The notes beneath the pieces were generated by a model that saw only the letters and a program-made list of their open reading frames with translations, searched no databases and was not told the origin of the DNA. Shown piece after piece: positions 1-12,400 of a stretch of DNA of 64,000 nucleotides; position 1 is the stretch's first letter, and each line of letters begins with the position of its first letter. The stretch is from NCBI GenBank assembly GCA_013399895.1, contig VXBA01003150.1, positions 716,875 through 780,874 on the forward strand, read 5' to 3'. The position numbers and the translations under genes are program-made. The stretch comes from Serilophus lunatus (Eukaryota; Chordata; Aves; Passeriformes; Eurylaimidae).

Positions 1-985
1 TTGATTTTTAAATTAAATTTCTTGTCTTCAAAGTGAGGAGAAGGTTCTAACATATTTAAAGAGCCTGCATACACTGGGAGGAGGGCACGGAGCAGGGATG
101 GCTGGGTGTTGTGCTAGGGATTCAGTTTTACTCTCAAGACTAGTCCAGAAATGGTTTCTTTTGCTTGATAACTTGTCAAAGGCAGTGACTAAGCACTGTC
201 GGGCTGCATGTACCTGAATTTCAATTCTCATACCAGCAGAATGGACAACTGTCTTTTCAGATCTGTTTAAATGGGCTCTGCCCGTTGCAGTTCTCAGCAT
301 TTTGATATATCATTAGGCCTCTCTAGTCTCTTATCCCTGGCAATTCAGGATCACTGGAACTATTCTCCATATGGCTAGAGGCTTTGGCCTTTCTGACAAG
401 TATTCGAACCCTACTCCTGCAGGAGTCAGACTAACTGCAAGTCTTTGAACTGAAGTGCAAGGAAGCATCCTGTGTATCAAGATGATGGAGGTAGAACACG
501 GCAGTAAATAAGAGGATAAATGGTTGCAAGGTGCTGTATTCGTTCTCCCTGACATTTATACATGTATCTTTGAATCAAAATGAAAGATCTGTCAAGCATG
601 TGGAATGTGCTGTGGTGCAATTTGCACACTCTGAGGGAAGATGAGAAGTGAAAACTAGATCTAATTGAAATTGAGATACTCCCCCTCTAGCATCAGCCAC
701 TACCTACCTGTGCTCACCTGGAAGCCCTATCAGTCCCAGCTGTGCAGCTGCTTAGTATGCATCTTGGGTCACTTCGGAGACCATGATTCAGAAGCTGCCA
801 AAGTGCTTCCTAGGCAGGAACAAGTGCTTCCCTGATTTTCAATCATGTTATTTATTAGTGCAGATTTTTATTGTTTACAGTCTAGTTTGAAGCAACCCTT
901 TCCCATCAGTTTCTGTTTTTACGTGTTCCCTGTGTTCCCAACACTAACCTTTATTTTTTTTCTTTTTTTTTTCTTTTTTTTTCAG
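1..985 (+). other. 3' end of an upstream ITPK1 intron
   Basis: This is non-coding sequence leading to the microexon acceptor. No exon with ITPK1 similarity (the QAFAELC segment) lies here. Two minus-strand frames of 74 and 90 codons are open but show no recognisable protein or splice signals. Apart from the T-rich tract at 951-983 I see no repeat. Confidence 0.8.
940..985 (+). promoter_or_regulatory. Splice acceptor with long polypyrimidine tract of the ITPK1 microexon
   Basis: Immediately before the microexon a run of about 35 nt is almost pure T with occasional C (951-983), ending in CAG. A CTAAC motif at 944-948 fits a branch point with its A about 38 nt from the acceptor. An unusually strong tract is expected for an exon too short to support ordinary exon definition. 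Branch point use is inferred from the motif only. Confidence 0.7.
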
Positions 986-1010
986 GAAAAGAGGAGTAGA
1001 AGTAGTACAG
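986..1010 (+). CDS. ITPK1: ITPK1 internal coding microexon (25 nt)
   Basis: Inositol-tetrakisphosphate 1-kinase is a soluble ATP-grasp kinase that phosphorylates Ins(1,3,4)P3 and Ins(3,4,5,6)P4 in inositol polyphosphate synthesis. This exon is only 25 nt: one base completing an Arg codon, then eight codons reading KRGVEVVQ, against KRGMEVVQ at about residues 33-40 of the human protein. It is bounded by AG at 984-985 and a consensus GTGAGT donor at 1011. It ends at a codon boundary, and the 40976 exon starts at one with the next expected residues (LDLTKP for human LNLSRP), so the two join in frame. The match is too short to stand alone; the call rests on correct splice sites, phase and order relative to the two larger exons. 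The upstream exon is outside the window. Confidence 0.88.
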
Positions 1011-4000
1011 GTGAGTAAAAACTCTGTTTTCTTGTAAGGAAGGTTTCCTGATTTTAAATGCTGTCATTTAGTTGTCAACCTAAGGTTAATGATTTTTCTT
1101 GGGTTTTTTTTCCCATTCAATTCTCTGTAATACTGGTTATGGAAAAAACAGGATCCCCTTTTTATGAAGCTTGTGTGGAGCCCACATGCTGTCTAGTTTA
1201 ACAGGTGCCCTGGTGAAAGTGGGAATGCAGTTAGGCTTTTCTTGTGTCTGTCAACTAATAAGATCTGATAGTTAATTAGGTATGTTACTCTGTTAATTGC
1301 ATTCACAGCCAGTCAAGCTTAACAGAAACAGGAGCTGCCCTTTGAAAAAAAAACTATGGCAGAAGGAATGCTCTTGTAACCCAATGAGCAGTGAAATGAT
1401 ACTAAAGTACCTTTGAGTTGTAGCCCATCTACAGATAAGTTCAGGTGTTGGCCACATTTGTTCTTTCTCAGGTCTGAGTGGTCGTATTTCACACAAGATG
1501 TTACTTAAAGGATGATGTCAGCTTTGGAAAGGAGTTATGTTACTATGCCAGCTGTAGCATAGAGCATTGTAGCCCTAAAAGATGAAAGGGGAGCATGCGC
1601 TTTCCTTCTGGCTTATTTTGTGTGCTTAGAAGAGCTGTATGTCATAGTCTTCAGTCTTACTGATACCTACCTAGTGCTCATTTTGAACTTTAAGGTGGTC
1701 AGCAAGTTCCTAGATAACAGAGATGAAACTGTCTCAATAGAGAGGATAGGGGAGAGAGAAGGAAAATGGTGTGTCAGCCACTGATAATTAAGGTTGTGAA
1801 AGGTGAAATCTATGGGAAAGGTGCTTCTCAACACCAGCAGGGAGCAGAAGAAAAGCACTTAACAAAAAATAAATGGAAAAATCAGGCCATGTTATTTTAA
1901 AGGACTCACTGTCAGAAAAGGCTTGAAAAATTCTCACTGCTAATTAAAATGCAGCATGTATCTTTCAGGTATGAGTGGTTGTCTGAGAACTGCATGCTGT
2001 TGGAAGGACAAAGGGCATATACTTGGCTGTACTTAACCTTTCACCACTACAGCATCATCTTCCTTACCTGTACCTCCTATTGCTCAGAGCTAAGGAGCAG
2101 CTTCTTCCATCAGTTGTGATAGTGGCAATGCCAGATTGATGAGAACAAACAACCATTTGCAAAGCACAGCCTCACCAGGAGCACAGGGAGGAAGCTAGCT
2201 TTTATTTGTGTCACTGTCTAGGGGACAATATTATTTAAATGATATCCTACTGTATGAAAATCTAATGCCTGCGTTTGTTATATTTGCCTTGCACCTTCAC
2301 TGTACATTTAAGCAACAAGGGGCTTGTATGGAATGAATTCGGTGATGCACTGGTTAGTTAAGCAGAGGGCAAATTGCATTTTACATTGTGGATTAAAGTT
2401 GCTATCCTTCCACAGATTGGCTCTTAGTCATCTGATGTTTGTGTAACTTAATGGCTAGTCATTATTGGAAAGTATTTCTTTATTGAAAGAGCATTTTGGG
2501 AAACATTTGGACAGAACTAGACAGGACTTTCTCCCTGTAAAAATGGTTTATGATCTCAAATTTCACAGCATGGTTATCAGACTAACCTGTGCTGGCAATT
2601 TGTGCTCCAAAGGCATCCCTCGAACACTGATGCCCACTGCTCTGCCTAAACAAGATGGATGGATGCATGAGATCACCCTTTGCCTATCACTTGTGTTTTG
2701 CTTCATGTATCCTGATACATGCACTTTTAGCCAGTAGGGAATGTATCAAAAAATGGGGTCTTTTTCCATCTCTTACTACTAGAAACCTTTACTTGAGTCA
2801 CCTCACCTGATCTGTCCCACTAGTCCTGCTTCTGGATGGGGGATTGTCTTAGTGTCCATCTGGTGGATAAAGTTTATTTGAGAGAGGGAATATTGTCTTC
2901 CTGTGTCAAGCAGCAGCATCTTTGATTAGTTTCCCTTTCTTCTCTTTTAAAGAACCTGTCCTGTTAGACAGAAACCAGCTCTTAGACCTCACAATAGGCA
3001 TGTAACTCAAAAAATACACAGGATGTTTGCCTAATTTCTTCTTTATATAAATTCATAATTTTTTGGAATGTAGACTTGCTTTCCATTAATAAGTAGTGAA
3101 TTGGAAAGTAAGGTTTAGTTTCTGGCTTCCAAAGAGCAAAGCACGATGTTCTGGCTTTGTGAACAGACATCAGATTATTCTTTTCCAAAGATGCTTTAAA
3201 GGAGCAGGAAAGGATTTTCTACTAAAGAGAAGCCTTGGAAATCTTTAAACAAGCACCTTGCATGATTTCTGTTTCCCTCCTGCAGTGAGGATTTAGGATG
3301 GTCTTCTACTCTTTACCTAGACAGATTAAATTCTATTATTTTGCTTTCTTAAAGCTAATTATGCTATACAGATTATCAGCAAGCTGCTGCTAGACAGCAG
3401 TTAACATTCTGTGCCTTGTTTTGAAGTTTCGTGTTTTGTCTTCTCTCAGTCTTCCAGCAGAAAGAGTGGTTCCAGATTTCTGTTTTTATTGAGTAGGGAA
3501 ACATGCACATCCTCCACAGAGAAATAATGCAAGAATGGGACAGGCAGAGGGATGCTAAGCAGGCATGCTCCTTCATCTGGCAGTAAGAGGTCATTAAAGC
3601 ATCAGATTGAAAACAAACAAAAACCTCTCAGCTTGTGTGGTGATAAGTAATTGGATTTTTTTTTAGAAATACTGATTAAATTCTAACATAATAAGAATTC
3701 ACTGCAAATTCAAGGTACAGGAGCTGAAATGTGCAACATTATGTAGTACAACTGAGTAACATCCATCAAGCTAGTTGGCTTAAAAGATAGTACAGTAGAT
3801 TAATTAAATAAAACGCTTTCAAGGTTATGAGCTTTCCAAAGACAGTGTGAGTCTGAGCCTGCACCCAAACATTTGGGAGCCTGAACAGGATTAACTCATT
3901 TCTGTTTTTCTAGTGGGCATGGCAGAACTCTGAGCAGCAGCATCTTTAAGATCTGGCAATGTTTTGGATTTTCCACGGCTTAAATCCAAGTCAGTGGGAC

Positions 4001-7000
4001 AGCTGTAAACCAGTGCCATATTACAAGAAAAAACCCAAAGAAGTGGCTTACTGGCTTTTAAAGATGGGCTCTTAGCAGAATTCTGTGCTCTATCTCTTGC
4101 CTTGTAACATGTAATTTGCTTATTTTTTTAAGCAGGCATCACCCCAGTATCGGGGTGCTTTTTGAATTAGGATACTTGCTTGTTTGTACCTCATAAGGTA
4201 AGGAAACACTCTTGTTCCAGTTTTGCAAGAGGAAAGACTGAAGGGTGTGTCCCATTTCTTCAGGGAACCTGTTGCTCTACCAGTGCTGTTTGGAGCTGTG
4301 CTGCAAACCTGCACAGCAGGAATTCCAGACCCAGCTGTCTTGGAAGGGGTGTGAGGCCACAAGCTCATGCTGTGTTGTGTGAGCATGAAGGGAAGGGAAA
4401 AGCAATTGAAGGTGACCAGCATGGTCTCTTGTTGCTGTCTCTCTTCCAGTGAAAAACACCACTAGTTCAGCTGGGTTTAATCTTCAGGCTGCATCTAGAG
4501 TATTGTGAATGTGTGGCTCTTGCAGTTCCTGTGGAGTTACATACCTTCTCTCTTCTTGCCAGCTCTTCCCACCCTTCACAAGTGCCTGCTCAGCTGGAGT
4601 GGCCTGAGCTTGGTGGCCAGAGGAAGGGTAGCGATGCTCTGAGCAGGTGACAAACATGACTGAAGCCCATCTGCCACGGCCTGCAGGCAGTTGCTAGGCA
4701 GGCAGCAGCTGGCAAGGCTGAGGCAGAGCAGCTATTGCACTGGCTTTGGGATGACTTGCCAGAAAATGCTTAAATTGAAGCATTTCTTAATGAATTCTTT
4801 CATCACTGTTTCAAGGGAAAGGCTGCCTATGAAGTTATGTAGAGGATTCCTGATGAGGCATTTACTTTAAAAAAAAACAAACCGAGAACCAAAGCTATTT
4901 TCTGTAATGAAATCTAGCAAAGAAGGGTTTTGTGTAGTGTCTAAAAGGTAAAGCTGTTTCTGATCTTGTTCTAACCCTCACCCCCCAAATTGGAGGGCCA
5001 ATTTAGGATTAAAAATTGTAAGCTTTTCTCTAGCCAGTAAAGTATCCAGTTTCTTATGACTTTGTACCCTGGCAAGAGAGAGAGGGAACATCTCCATCTA
5101 CCTTGTTTTTCAGGAAAAATCTGTTTGGTTTAGTTTGAAGAATGTAAGATTGAAAACACGTGCAGTGAAGTGGAAATCATCGCAAGTACCTCTGATGGGG
5201 ACACGCATTTATTTTTGTTTCACAAGCTATGCAAAACCAGAATAATTAGCTGCAGCCCTTTGGCTTCTGACAAATTGCCAGTTCAGTCTTCTTGTGACAA
5301 AGTTTGGAGCCTTCTTATTTCTCGTGACTTCAAAGCTGTTTCAGGCACTTCCATGCTCAAGCTTTCCTAGAGCTCTTACTCACATTTTTAAATTCTAAAA
5401 TAGTGAAGATTTCCTCTTTTTGGTAGCTATTTTTGGTTCAAATGAACACTGATGCTCTTTTATCTTAGAAAGATGTTCTAATCAGTTGGATATAAAGGTG
5501 GGATTAGCCATTGTATTTCAAGTTGCACACTTTTTAATAGCAGTGTGATGTGAAGGACAACATGTTTTCTAATGTAGAGCCAGCTGATTGTAATAGTTAC
5601 AATGGTCTTGACTGCTGTTTTGTTTTTCCTCCCCCACCAGCTTCCTGGGAATTGTGATATTTGAAATCTTTTTCTTTGGAGAAGAAAACTGTCCTTTGAG
5701 CCATGAGTTTTCTTGAAGCCTGCAAAAGAGAATTCAGGGTCCCTCCCCACTTTATAATTCTTTAATCCAAGTAAAATACTAATGACAATGGTTTCCACTC
5801 TTTGTTTCCAGGGAACTGTTGTTTCCTTGAAATGAGAAGAGGTTTATTTTCACATGAAGTATTAATGGAATAAGCTTGAAACAGCAGTGTTCTAGCTGAG
5901 AAAGGGAGCTTATAAAATATATATCCGATAGCATATACAGAAAGATGTGACTGGAAAGCATCCAAAGCAAGCAGAGTTGTTGAGATGTTGGAGAGTTGGC
6001 TCTCTAGTACTGGGAGAAGAAAGTTCATTTTTATATGCATGCCAGGCCCTCAGTAAAGTGCATATTCTCCTGAGAATGGCAGCCTGCTTTGTCTTCAGAA
6101 CATTTTTGGAAATGATGCTATAGAAGCCCTCCAGCCTTCACCAGTCTGGATTGTGTTAGGTACTTGCAGGTGCTTGAAGGTGAGGGGCCGCTGGTTAAAA
6201 TTTTGGAAAGATCCTGAGACTTCTTAGTGTCAATGTTACACCAGAGTGAGGTCTTCCAAAAAAGTGCATTAATCTTAGTTTTAAACCAAGACGTAGCAGG
6301 ACTGAGGAAGAACAAATCTTTCCTCTGGCCCTTCTTAGTAGGGGAGATTCCTCTATGTGAGACCTTCCTGACTGCTCAGAAGCAGCACTGTCTAGCAGGA
6401 ATGAAGCACAGATTCCAGTGCAGGGAGAGGTGATTTTGGCATTATGCTTTCTGTTACATCAGCAGGTTGGTCAGTTAGGTACAGCATGGGTCTTTCAGGT
6501 CCAATGGGAAAAAGAATAAATATACATCTGTTAGGGAAAGGAAGACAAAATGACAGAATGTTTCTACCATGTGGATTAAGCAGATTTAATAAATAAGCAC
6601 TTATTCTTAAAAACTAGACAAAATAAGCCAAACAAATGAAAATGCATTTAGATTTTTTTTTGCTTTTGGTGAGTGAATGAAAGAACCATGAAGAAATTTT
6701 TGTGTCTCAGAGACAGTCTCTTACTGACTGATTTCTGCTTTCTTGTAACAGAGAGGTGTGGGCTCTGCAGTCAGGGACACTCACCTGGCTGAGTGAAAAC
6801 TTTACTAAGATTTAGAAACTGTAACTAATCAGTAATGACCGGCTATCAGGTTTGAGCTTGTACTGCTTTGGCCCATGGAACCAGTTCTGCCCAGTCCCTT
6901 TGACTCCTTGGTGTATAGTAATAGGGCAGTGATTCCTAACAGTGCTAAAGGCTGGGATTTGGGGATTTGGGCTGGGTGAAAATTCAGTCCCTGTGCGACC

Positions 7001-7045
7001 TCTGCCAAAGATTTTTGGTGGCTGTAATGGGTAGAGTTGCCTCCC

Positions 7046-7115
7046 TTTGTCACTTACTGCAGGCACTTTGGGCAAGTCCCTTACAAATTCTGCCTGTTTA
7101 CTAATGCAGGTAATA
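7046..7115 (+). mobile_element. MIR-like (CORE-SINE) fragment
   Basis: The stretch reads TCACTTACTGCAGGCACTTT, then GGGCAAGTCCCTTAC and a CTGTTTACTAATGCAGGTAAT segment. This parallels the MIR consensus order CCACTTACTAGCTGTGTGACC, TTGGGCAAGTTACTTAAC, TCTGTAAAATGGGGATAAT. It is diverged as expected for an amniote-age SINE. It lies inside an antisense 164-codon open frame, which argues that frame is not a gene. Confidence 0.6.
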
Positions 7116-9385
7116 TTCCATGAGGTGGAATGCCATTTAAATTGTTTTGAGATATCTGAGTGGAGAGACTTAGAGCAAGGTGACTGTGTGAAGGAAAACA
7201 GAACTGTTAATTTCTGAAGATTGCAGTGTATGATATTCTTTCTGTCAACAGCAAATGTCTTCCCAGATACTTCTGTGAACTGCAAAGCTTTGTAATCCCT
7301 CTTCAAGAAACAGTATGGATAAAAATAAGACCCTCACAGAGACACTGGGATGTAAAACTCTATATTTGCCTCTTTTTGGAGCATACAGTCTGTGTCTTTG
7401 CACAAAATGACAATTAGACACAGCTTTTATGAATCGTGATTATTGCAGTGTTACCTGGGGGCCAACGAAGACCTGTCTTTAATTTGGATCTGGATTAAGT
7501 AGTAGGATTATTTGTCTCACTGATACGGTATTAAAACAGAGCACACAGGGTGTTTTTGAAGACATGTGACTCAGGAAATGCCTTATTTTAAAACCAATCT
7601 GTCTCATTTGTGGTTGTGCTGAAACTGCACAGTCAGTGTTGAAGTACAAATATCCATGTAGATCTTTTGACCTTTTCTGAAGTTTTTTCTTGGGGTAAGA
7701 AGGAGAATACCGTGACAAGGGTGACTATATCTCTGACCCTAATCCTCTCCCAGATGAATGTCTCATCCTTTTTCTGTTCTGAGGGTCAAACATGCAGTTC
7801 TCTGCTCAAGCAGAGCTGCAAGCTTATTCCTGTGACACCAGTTGTAACCTTGTCTTCAGTCCTGAGGTTTTGTTCCACAGAGTTGGTTTTTTGGGAGCAA
7901 TGACTCATATATCCAACAGAGCTCAGACCTGGTGTCTTCAAACAAAAGCTTTATAGAGAGAATATCACCAGAACAGTAAAGGAGGCTAATTGTATGCCTG
8001 CCTTCCTCAGTGACAGTCCTGGTAGGTCTGAACTTCAGAGGACTCTGCAGAAGATCAGTGGAGCTTGGGGAAGTCTTTTCAGTTGTAAGTTGACTCTTCC
8101 TTTCTCCAGCTTCTGCAAGAGTGAGTTACTCCTTTGATCTATGACCTGAGATAATTGTATTTAGAGATATTGCATGCTTGTTTGCTCTTCTGGCACTTCA
8201 CAATTATAGGAGATAAACATATCTATGTTGCAATGTTGAATAGTTCCAATAAAACCTCGTGTTTCAAGACATTACGCCCTGAAATTTCTTAGGCTGTCCT
8301 GTACTTGGTCTTCAGCCTTAAGTTAGAGAACTCTTAGCACATGTACCTCAGCTGCCTCTGTATAAAACAGGGCACAATCAAACACAGTGAAACCTGGTAA
8401 TGTTTTCCTGAGCCTGATTGCATTCATGGAAATGCAGCAGAAGACAGAAGAGTGGCTTCAACTTAGAACAGCTGAACTTCCATCACCCCAGCTCCTTTTT
8501 TTTTTCTCTCCAAGGGTGACTACATTTTAAGGATGATGTCTTTTGCTGAAATGTTTATTACTCACTTTAACTCTGCACTTCTGGTGAAAGCAATACTCCT
8601 GGTTTTTCTTTTAATTTCTTTTTACAACAGTACAGACCTCTTTACTGTATGTCCAAAAGTAGATCAGACAGAAAGGGTTTCTGCACATGCTGTAGATGTT
8701 TTATAGGCCTTTGGTCATTATTTCGCAATACCTCTAATATTGACTTTTAATGGAAAATGCTTGTGAACTTTTTGACAGTTTATTTTTAAACACTGTCTAT
8801 TTTTTGGTAATATTTACTGCTAAAGGTAATTTTGCACAGGGTGGAAATTGTTGAATGTAGGATTTCAGTTTGAGGAAGACAGGAGAGCACCAGGAGAAAA
8901 TGAGAAGATTATAGGCATTGTTTCTCCAAAATGAAGTAGAGATGGTTTATCCAAATTGTGTGTTTCTTTAACATAAAGCCACATTTGTTGAAAATTTGAG
9001 AGCTGTGTTATGTTAATGTTTTAAATTATTTTTATTTTTTTGATCCCTCTTCCCTTGTATGACTTGTCATGAAGGAGACTGCTGCTGCAGCCTTCTAGAT
9101 GAGATTAGTGTGGTTCTCTGCTAGCTATGCCAGGAACAAGAGTGTCCCAACCACAGTTAATCAATGGATTGAAATAGCCATCCTAAGGGCATGATAGGCA
9201 GCCCCTTAGCGAGTGGTGGAAGTAGAGTCCCTCCTTTTGGAAAGCTCTTTTCAAAGGGAAGAAGGTTGTGGGCAGGAGTTAACTCTCTTCCCATACACTG
9301 GAGGGAACCTGGAGAGAAACCTACTCCAGTGAGTTCCTCTGATTATCTGTGTTACTCAACTTCATAGCAGAGAAGAAACTGTTAT

Positions 9386-9436
9386 TATATAGTATAATAT
9401 AGTATATTTAGTATATAGTATAATATAGTATATTTA
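9386..9436. repeat. Two-copy 26-bp AT-rich tandem duplication
   Basis: The unit is a run of TATATAGTATAATATAGTAT followed by ATTTAG. It occurs at 9386-9411 and again at 9412-9436, identical except that the second copy lacks its final base. The short TATAGTA sub-motif also recurs within each copy. Likely a recent replication-slippage duplication and probably length-polymorphic. Confidence 0.85.
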
Positions 9437-12400
9437 AAAAGTGTGCTACCGATGTAATAATTAATCCATTCAAATTCCAAAGCCAGAGGAGCCACTAAAG
9501 CTGTTGAGCTTTGTCTGTACAGTTGTTTGAAGCAGTTTTGTTCATGGGAGTTACAGCTTATGCTCTGCTGCTTCCCCTGCTGCTCACCTGCCAGAGAGCA
9601 TGGCGATTTTGTTCCTAGGGGGCTCTGTGTCTAGACATGTGCTTTCTGTGACTTAACTGTGCATTAAAACCAAAGCAAACACAAGCCTGCCTTCAGGATA
9701 CAGATTGGTCACAACAGTGACGCTGTAGTACATTTTACTGTAATGGTTCTTATGTTAAGGTTATTTTTGTAAAGGAGTCAAAATATAATTAACTGTTGTT
9801 CATAATATAGATGAATAAAAGTCTGTCAAGAGAACCTGTCCTCTGTGCTTTGGTAAAAGTTTTCTTGTCAGCCTGTAGGATCCTAAGGCAATACTGTCAA
9901 CTGACCAGTCAGTAGAGATATCTCACTTTTCAGTCACAATAAAAAAAAAGAATTGGGCAGAGGATGATGCTCCTTTGAAACCTGGCACAACGGAGGTTAT
10001 GAATGAGAGAGCAGAAACTACACCTCTATAGAAACCACAGACTGCTTCTGTCATTGCTAAGCAGTGGACTTACCTTATGCTGCTTTTTGGTTGTTATTTT
10101 AGGATCCATGATAGTTCGTTTTCTCATTTGAGTTCGCTGATTGTTTTTTCAACCTGAAATTGCTCCAGTAAATTATAGTTGCTTCTTTTAATTTCTGAGT
10201 TAGTGTAAGTCCCTGAATAAATTTGTATGTAATTTAAAGTTGTTACACATGTTCATTTATATGGAGTGTCCTGGTTTCAATGCATGTTATAAGGTGGGCA
10301 TTTAGCAGTTAGTGAAGGCCTTTTTTAAAAAACCCCAAACTCTTCCTTCTGGTACCTTGCCAAAGTGCAGAGAAGTTATTTACAGTGTTTTGACAGAGTC
10401 ATTCCAAGACGGGATGGAAAAGATGCCATTGGGACTGAGCTAATACTGTAAAAGACTGAAATGTAAGGAAAACAACTGTTGTGGAGGAATTTCTGGCTGA
10501 CTTTGCAATCTAAGAAGCTTTTTAGCTTTGTTTTTGTCATAAACGTTGATTGGAGCCAAGAGCTTCCTTTACTCAAAGGTCTAAGTGCATCTGAAATTGT
10601 TTTCTTGTACGAGCAGCTTCGTTGCACAACTCCTCTGTCCTATACCCTCAGCAGCATGGTTAGTGTTAAAATTGTTCATCAACTTATTGATGGCAAAGAT
10701 TAGAGAACAAGCTAACTGCGTTCTGTAGAGAATTTATGTTGATTGCAGAGGGGTCATTTGTGCTTTAGATTAGCTTGGAAAATGTTCTTTCCTGTGACCT
10801 AGATGAGCTTATTTTGTAATACCCTTTCCTTTATGATAATACCCTTAAGTGGCTGAAAAAAGAATGGCAGCTATAAAGGGAGAAACAGAACTTTTTCATT
10901 TTAACTTTAAATACAAAGAGGTTTGAAGCTGAGTCAAAAAAGATTACATGTTCTTGAGCCTGCTGTGATGGCTTACATACCATGCAAAGACTTAATGGCT
11001 GGTTATCGGTGAATTAAGTGACTTAGAAGGATGTAGAGATAACACTCCCTGCCAGTGACAGATCTTTCCACTGAGCCCTGCTCCCAGTATTTTTTCCACC
11101 TCTGAGCCAAAAAGGGCAGGTTAGAGTGGTGAATTTCTAACAGTGATGATCCTGTATTGGCTGGAGGACCTGTGTCCTGCCAGTAAAGTGCCACATCCTC
11201 ATACTGCTTTCAGTTCCTTCTGGCTAAGGAAACTACACCCTGGTTGTCTTGCCTGACAGGTGTGTTGAATGCTCAAGTTCTCTGCTAAGTGCTGCAATTG
11301 TTTTTCTTAGAGGTTGTGCTGGGTCTCTCCTTAGCGTCTTCAACCTGCTGGTACAATTAAATCAACACATCTCTACTTTTTCTGTGCTTCCAAAAATCTG
11401 GATCTTTTTGACTGAGCCTATAGGAGTGGATGCACACAAAAGCTGTGTTGGCTTTGTAAGCACTGTGAGCCACATAGATGTGCCTGTTCTGTGCCTGAGC
11501 AGGTATGGCACCCTTGGGACCAGGACAGTGCTGCTGCGAGGGCTGCTGTGTGTTTAGTCTGTCCTGCTCAGCCCGGGCCTTGCAGTGCCGTTTAAGGGTC
11601 TGTTGGTGCCATGACTTTTTAATAGTTTAGTGCAGTCAGCCCTTTGTACAGCAGCTCAGTGGATTATATTTACTTCTGCATTGGTATAGATTAAGTTTAC
11701 CTTCAATATAATGAATGAAAGAGGATAGTGAGATACCATGATGGTCAGTGGGTAGTTGGTGCTATGGAAGGTTAGAAGGCAGGTGGAATTGCATTTTCCT
11801 GGCTGTATCTTCAGCTTCTCCACTGTTAAGGTCCTTTTTTTCTGAGATGGTGAAGTGCTGACTTAGACGTGAGGAAGGTTTAAACTATGTTTTCGGAAGG
11901 TCTGCTTTCACCACGCTCCTGGCTTTGCTTACTATGTCTGCACTGCAAACCAAGGTATGCTCTTGTGTACAAAGGACCTCTCCAGGCAGGAATGGAAGAG
12001 GGATTGCCTTACCCAGGTGTTACCTAGCAAAACCCTAAGAAACCAGCTGGAAGTACCAGCATTGCAGGTGGAGAGCATCTTGCTCACTTTGGAGGGACTG
12101 AGCCCAAACCTCTTTTGGAAGGCAGGTGTAGCCAGCACACTACCCTTGTATCACGTGGGACTTGAAAGTCATTCTTACATGGTTGCTAAGCCGTGGTCAC
12201 ATCCCAGGAATTGTGGTAGTCCTGAGTTAGCCGAGATTATTGTCAGGAGTCCTGTACTTTCTTAACAGCTTGAAAAGGGGTCTGTTGGTGTTTTTATAGC
12301 TCATGACTGTGTGACACTTTTGATGTGTCCTTTTCCAATCAACGAATCTGTTTTTGCCTTTTCCATAGAGCTGAATAATACCCAGTTTTTGAAGATTGTT

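Noticed and set aside
6812..7306. 164-codon minus-strand open frame
   Set aside because: It overlaps a MIR-like SINE, has an alternative overlapping frame of similar quality, and its length is near chance expectation.
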